Positions 6,594 through 8,293 of a stretch of 8,293 nt of DNA are shown here, piece after piece; the stretch's first letter is position 1; each line of letters opens with the position of its first letter. The position numbers were made by a program, and so were the translations under genes. The notes under the pieces were generated by a model. The model was not told the DNA's origin. It made no database searches and was given only the letters and a program-made list of their open reading frames with translations. The stretch covers positions 1-8,293 of the forward strand of contig CAIOZP010000487.1 of assembly GCA_903862805.1 (NCBI GenBank), written 5' to 3'. Source of the stretch: an uncultured Fibrobacterota bacterium. GTDB taxonomy: Bacteria > Fibrobacterota > Chitinivibrionia > Chitinivibrionales > CAIOZP01.

Positions 6594-7679
6594 ATGAGGA
6601 TCTTAACGCGGATAATGTGTGCGTCTATCGGATTGCTAATCATCTCGTGCTCATCGAATTGGTCCGGAAGCGGAAGCGTCATTGTTTCATCAACGAAAAA
6701 TTTTCAGACCGGTTTGACCAAATCAGTCAATACCAATATCGCATTGCGAAAATCGCTGTTAGCTAATCTCACTACCGATACTTCCGCTTGGTTGAGTACC
6801 GGTTTACTTTCAATTACACCGACATCCATGATGGTACCGATAAGCAACCTCATGTTATTCCAAGGAACCACTCAAAGTGGCGGACCGACCATTTCCATTA
6901 ACAAGACGGTCGAATTGATTGGCGGAGACAGTGCCATAAACGACATTCTTCAGCAGGATGCATCGTTTAGCCAAAGTGATGCCGGCACCTATGACGGAAT
7001 TTTGTTGCAATTCAACGATTCTATTTCGGTGAGCGGCACATTTACCTACAATGGAAGCACTCATACTTTTTCCAACAAGAAAATAGCCAACGCATTCGGC
7101 ATAGCTTACTACATTCCTTCCACGAGCAAGCAGGTTGTTATTGCAAAGGGGCAACCCGTCACTATCAGATTGATTTTTGATGTCGAAAATGCAGTTTTCC
7201 TGGCAAATCTCAACGGCAGTAGCAATCCGCAATCAGCACTGCTGGATGATGGAAAGACTTCAGTGCTTGACGATGGTCTGATGATGATGCCTTTCATCGG
7301 TACGCAGGCACCTACAATAGAAAAATATCTTCTAAAAATACAGGAAGACACCACAACCACATTGACCTTGACTATCGTTCGTGATGGAAGCGGCTCCGTA
7401 TGCAATTTCGGGTGGAAGCCATGTTTCAATGTACCAACTGGTAACTCTCCGCCGGTGTTTGTCCCTCCGGAGAAAGTGATTCGCGGCGAGGTGTCTCCCA
7501 ACACGGATGGTTCATACGATCTTGCTGAAGATATGACAATAGATCCGGGTGCAAGAAAGGGTCATATACCTGCTTTCCGTCTGGAAAACCATTCCGGCCT
7601 GATCTATTGCTCTGCAGAATCCGGAGTGGCACCTGCTGATACTTTCCATTATACTGCAACCAAGGATATTACTCCCTGA
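6594..7679 (+). CDS. Lipoprotein of unknown function
   Basis: The 361-residue product starts with a lipoprotein signal peptide: MRILTR, a hydrophobic core, then the lipobox I-I-S-C with the lipidated Cys at residue 19, followed by a Ser/Asn/Gly linker. It should be anchored in the inner or outer membrane, facing the periplasm or surface. ATG at 6594 is chosen over the in-frame ATG 15 codons upstream because AAAGGGG (6581-6587) lies six bases before it and the signal peptide begins there. The body is Ser/Thr/Asn/Asp-rich and probably beta-sandwich. AGTYDGILLQF (from residue 130), then IAKGQPVTIRLIFDVE, faintly recalls DUF4382-like lipoproteins, but I would not assign the family. Three cysteines remain in the C-terminal part (270, 277, 339); the first two lie seven residues apart and could form a disulphide. 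The gene is bracketed by the repeated terminators and by the inverted element pair. Confidence 0.88.
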   Translation: MRILTRIMCASIGLLIISCSSNWSGSGSVIVSSTKNFQTGLTKSVNTNIALRKSLLANLTTDTSAWLSTGLLSITPTSMMVPISNLMLFQGTTQSGGPTISINKTVELIGGDSAINDILQQDASFSQSDAGTYDGILLQFNDSISVSGTFTYNGSTHTFSNKKIANAFGIAYYIPSTSKQVVIAKGQPVTIRLIFDVENAVFLANLNGSSNPQSALLDDGKTSVLDDGLMMMPFIGTQAPTIEKYLLKIQEDTTTTLTLTIVRDGSGSVCNFGWKPCFNVPTGNSPPVFVPPEKVIRGEVSPNTDGSYDLAEDMTIDPGARKGHIPAFRLENHSGLIYCSAESGVAPADTFHYTATKDITP

Positions 7680-7710
7680 TTTTGAGCCTTTGTAAAAAAA
7701 TGAACAGAGA

Positions 7711-7778
7711 CATTTTTCTGAGAGTTACCGACGTAACGGACAGGGCCGCTGACAAAAGATCAGCGGCTTTGTTTTATT
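7711..7778 (+). terminator. Two-hairpin terminator, copy 2
   Basis: This is the second copy of the 68-bp sequence at 6243-6310, in the same orientation and without gaps. The main stem GCCGCTGA (7745-7752) / TCAGCGGC (7760-7767) is identical, and is followed by TTTGTTTTATT. The preceding small stem is here GTTAC (7724-7728) / GTAAC (7733-7737), one pair longer than in copy 1. It lies 31 bp after the lipoprotein stop and should end that transcript. Confidence 0.87.
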
Positions 7779-7782
7779 AAGG

Positions 7783-7964
7783 CCCAGATTATGCGTTAGG
7801 ACTTGAGAATTGATTCGTAAAGCGTTGATGCAGATTTTGATGGAAATTTGGAGGTAATATCCCAAAGCGATATTGCCGACAAAGTACCAGCAGGGTGAAA
7901 ATTTTCAGTCGAAAGATGCGCAACGAGTTACGGAGCAAGGCCAAGGACAAATACATGATCTGGG
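7783..7964 (-). repeat. Repeat element E2 (182 bp, TIR-bearing, right arm of inverted pair)
   Basis: Read on the minus strand this aligns with E1 (6359-6500) along its whole length. The 40-bp length difference is explained by two extra blocks, about 18 bp after CGACTGAAAATTTT and about 22 bp after AAATCTG. Its ends are inverted repeats: CCCAGATTATG at 7783 and CATGATCTGGG at 7954-7964, extending with mismatches to about 24 bp (17 identical). No ORF or transposase is present, and no target-site duplication is evident. It begins five bases after terminator copy 2. Confidence 0.85.
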
Positions 7965-8035
7965 TTCAATCAAGAAAATCCGATATTTCCATGAATCAAG
8001 GTTCCGATATTAACCACTGCCGGTGATTTCACGAA

Positions 8036-8051
8036 GCCCCTGTACAGGGGC
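8036..8051. other. Perfect 16-bp palindrome (hairpin) between E2 and clpX
   Basis: GCCCCTGTACAGGGGC reads identically on both strands and could fold into a 6-bp GC-rich stem with a GTAC loop. There is no T tract on either side, so it is not a standard terminator. It lies in the 3' region of clpX on the minus strand. Confidence 0.55.
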
Positions 8052-8083
8052 GAGGTTTGGGTCACATCTTCCTTGCCAGGTCT

Positions 8084-8099
8084 AAGGGCGGGAGCCCTT
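8084..8099. other. Second hairpin downstream of clpX
   Basis: AAGGGCGGGAGCCCTT is a perfect 6-bp inverted repeat around GGGA, a GNRA-type tetraloop if transcribed from the plus strand. It is 41 bp beyond the clpX stop. It lacks a following T run when read on the minus strand, so terminator function for clpX is uncertain. Confidence 0.5.
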
Positions 8100-8139
8100 C
8101 CATTCTTAAATTCTTCTTCTCTGTCTTCAAAAACTCAGA

Positions 8140-8293
8140 TCAGGATGCAACCTTCTTCGCCGCAACCGCTCTCTTCGTAATGCAAACCGGCTCTTCTTTC
8201 TTACGGATGACATCGCCGTTGACCACGATCTCCCGCACATCAGATCTGCTTGGGATGTCGAACATGGTCGGGATAAGCGCGTTTTCGAGGACG
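8140..8293 (-). CDS. clpX: ATP-dependent Clp protease ATP-binding subunit ClpX, C-terminal fragment
   Basis: Only the last 50 codons and the stop are in the window; the gene enters from the right edge. The visible peptide contains LIPTMFDIPSRSDVREIVV followed by NGDVI and a basic tail. This matches the end of the ClpX small AAA+ domain, where family members have a stretch of the type L-D-x-M-Y-D/E-L/I-P-S-x-x-D-V-x-x-V-V-I. ClpX is the hexameric cytoplasmic unfoldase that feeds substrates to ClpP. None of the Walker, zinc-finger or pore-loop motifs can be checked here. The Ala/Lys tail (KRAVAAKKVAS) after the conserved end is somewhat longer than usual. It converges on the lipoprotein gene from the opposite direction. 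Confidence 0.82.
   Translation of the reverse strand, partial: VLENALIPTMFDIPSRSDVREIVVNGDVIRKKEEPVCITKRAVAAKKVAS

Noticed and set aside
6359..7964. A classical insertion sequence
   Set aside because: The inverted pair resembles IS ends, but the enclosed gene is a lipoprotein with no transposase motif, and no target-site duplication is evident at either outer edge.

Overview
The window looks like chromosomal DNA of a diderm (Gram-negative type) bacterium of moderate GC. The sequence shows an outer-membrane beta-barrel protein ending in Phe, an exported protein with a signal-peptidase-I site, and a lipoprotein with a lipobox. The large single-chain PurL, and a C-terminal segment in the first exported protein that resembles a type IX secretion (Por-type) sorting domain, suggest the Fibrobacterota/Bacteroidota (FCB) side of the tree. 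That placement is inference only; no rRNA or other marker is present.

Layout: (1) 1-3143, minus strand: the 5' five-sixths of purL (FGAM synthase), running off the left edge inside its glutaminase domain. (2) 3144-3817: divergent intergenic region with a candidate purL promoter, a 17-bp interrupted palindrome in the purL leader, nine perfectly phased 41-bp tandem repeats (3308-3676) and a hairpin before the next gene. (3) 3818-5478, plus strand: an exported protein of unknown function and an eight-strand-size beta-barrel outer-membrane protein, closed by a strong intrinsic terminator. (4) 5539-6228, plus strand: a helical, apparently cytoplasmic protein of unknown function with a repetitive hydrophilic tail. 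(5) 6243-7964: a module in which a 361-residue lipoprotein gene is bracketed by two related 68-bp terminator copies (direct repeats) and two related 142/182-bp elements in inverted orientation, each with its own imperfect terminal inverted repeats. (6) 7965-8139: two perfect short hairpins. (7) 8140-8293, minus strand: the last 50 codons of a ClpX-type ATPase gene.

Two housekeeping genes, purL and clpX, thus enclose about 5 kb of lineage-specific, mostly envelope-directed genes and repeat elements. The two exported-protein genes may be cotranscribed, because no terminator is visible between them and one follows the second. The two downstream genes each end in their own copy of the repeated terminator. 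No transposase, integrase, CRISPR array, tRNA or rRNA was seen. The least explained content is the non-coding part: the 41-bp minisatellite and the repeat pair around the lipoprotein gene.
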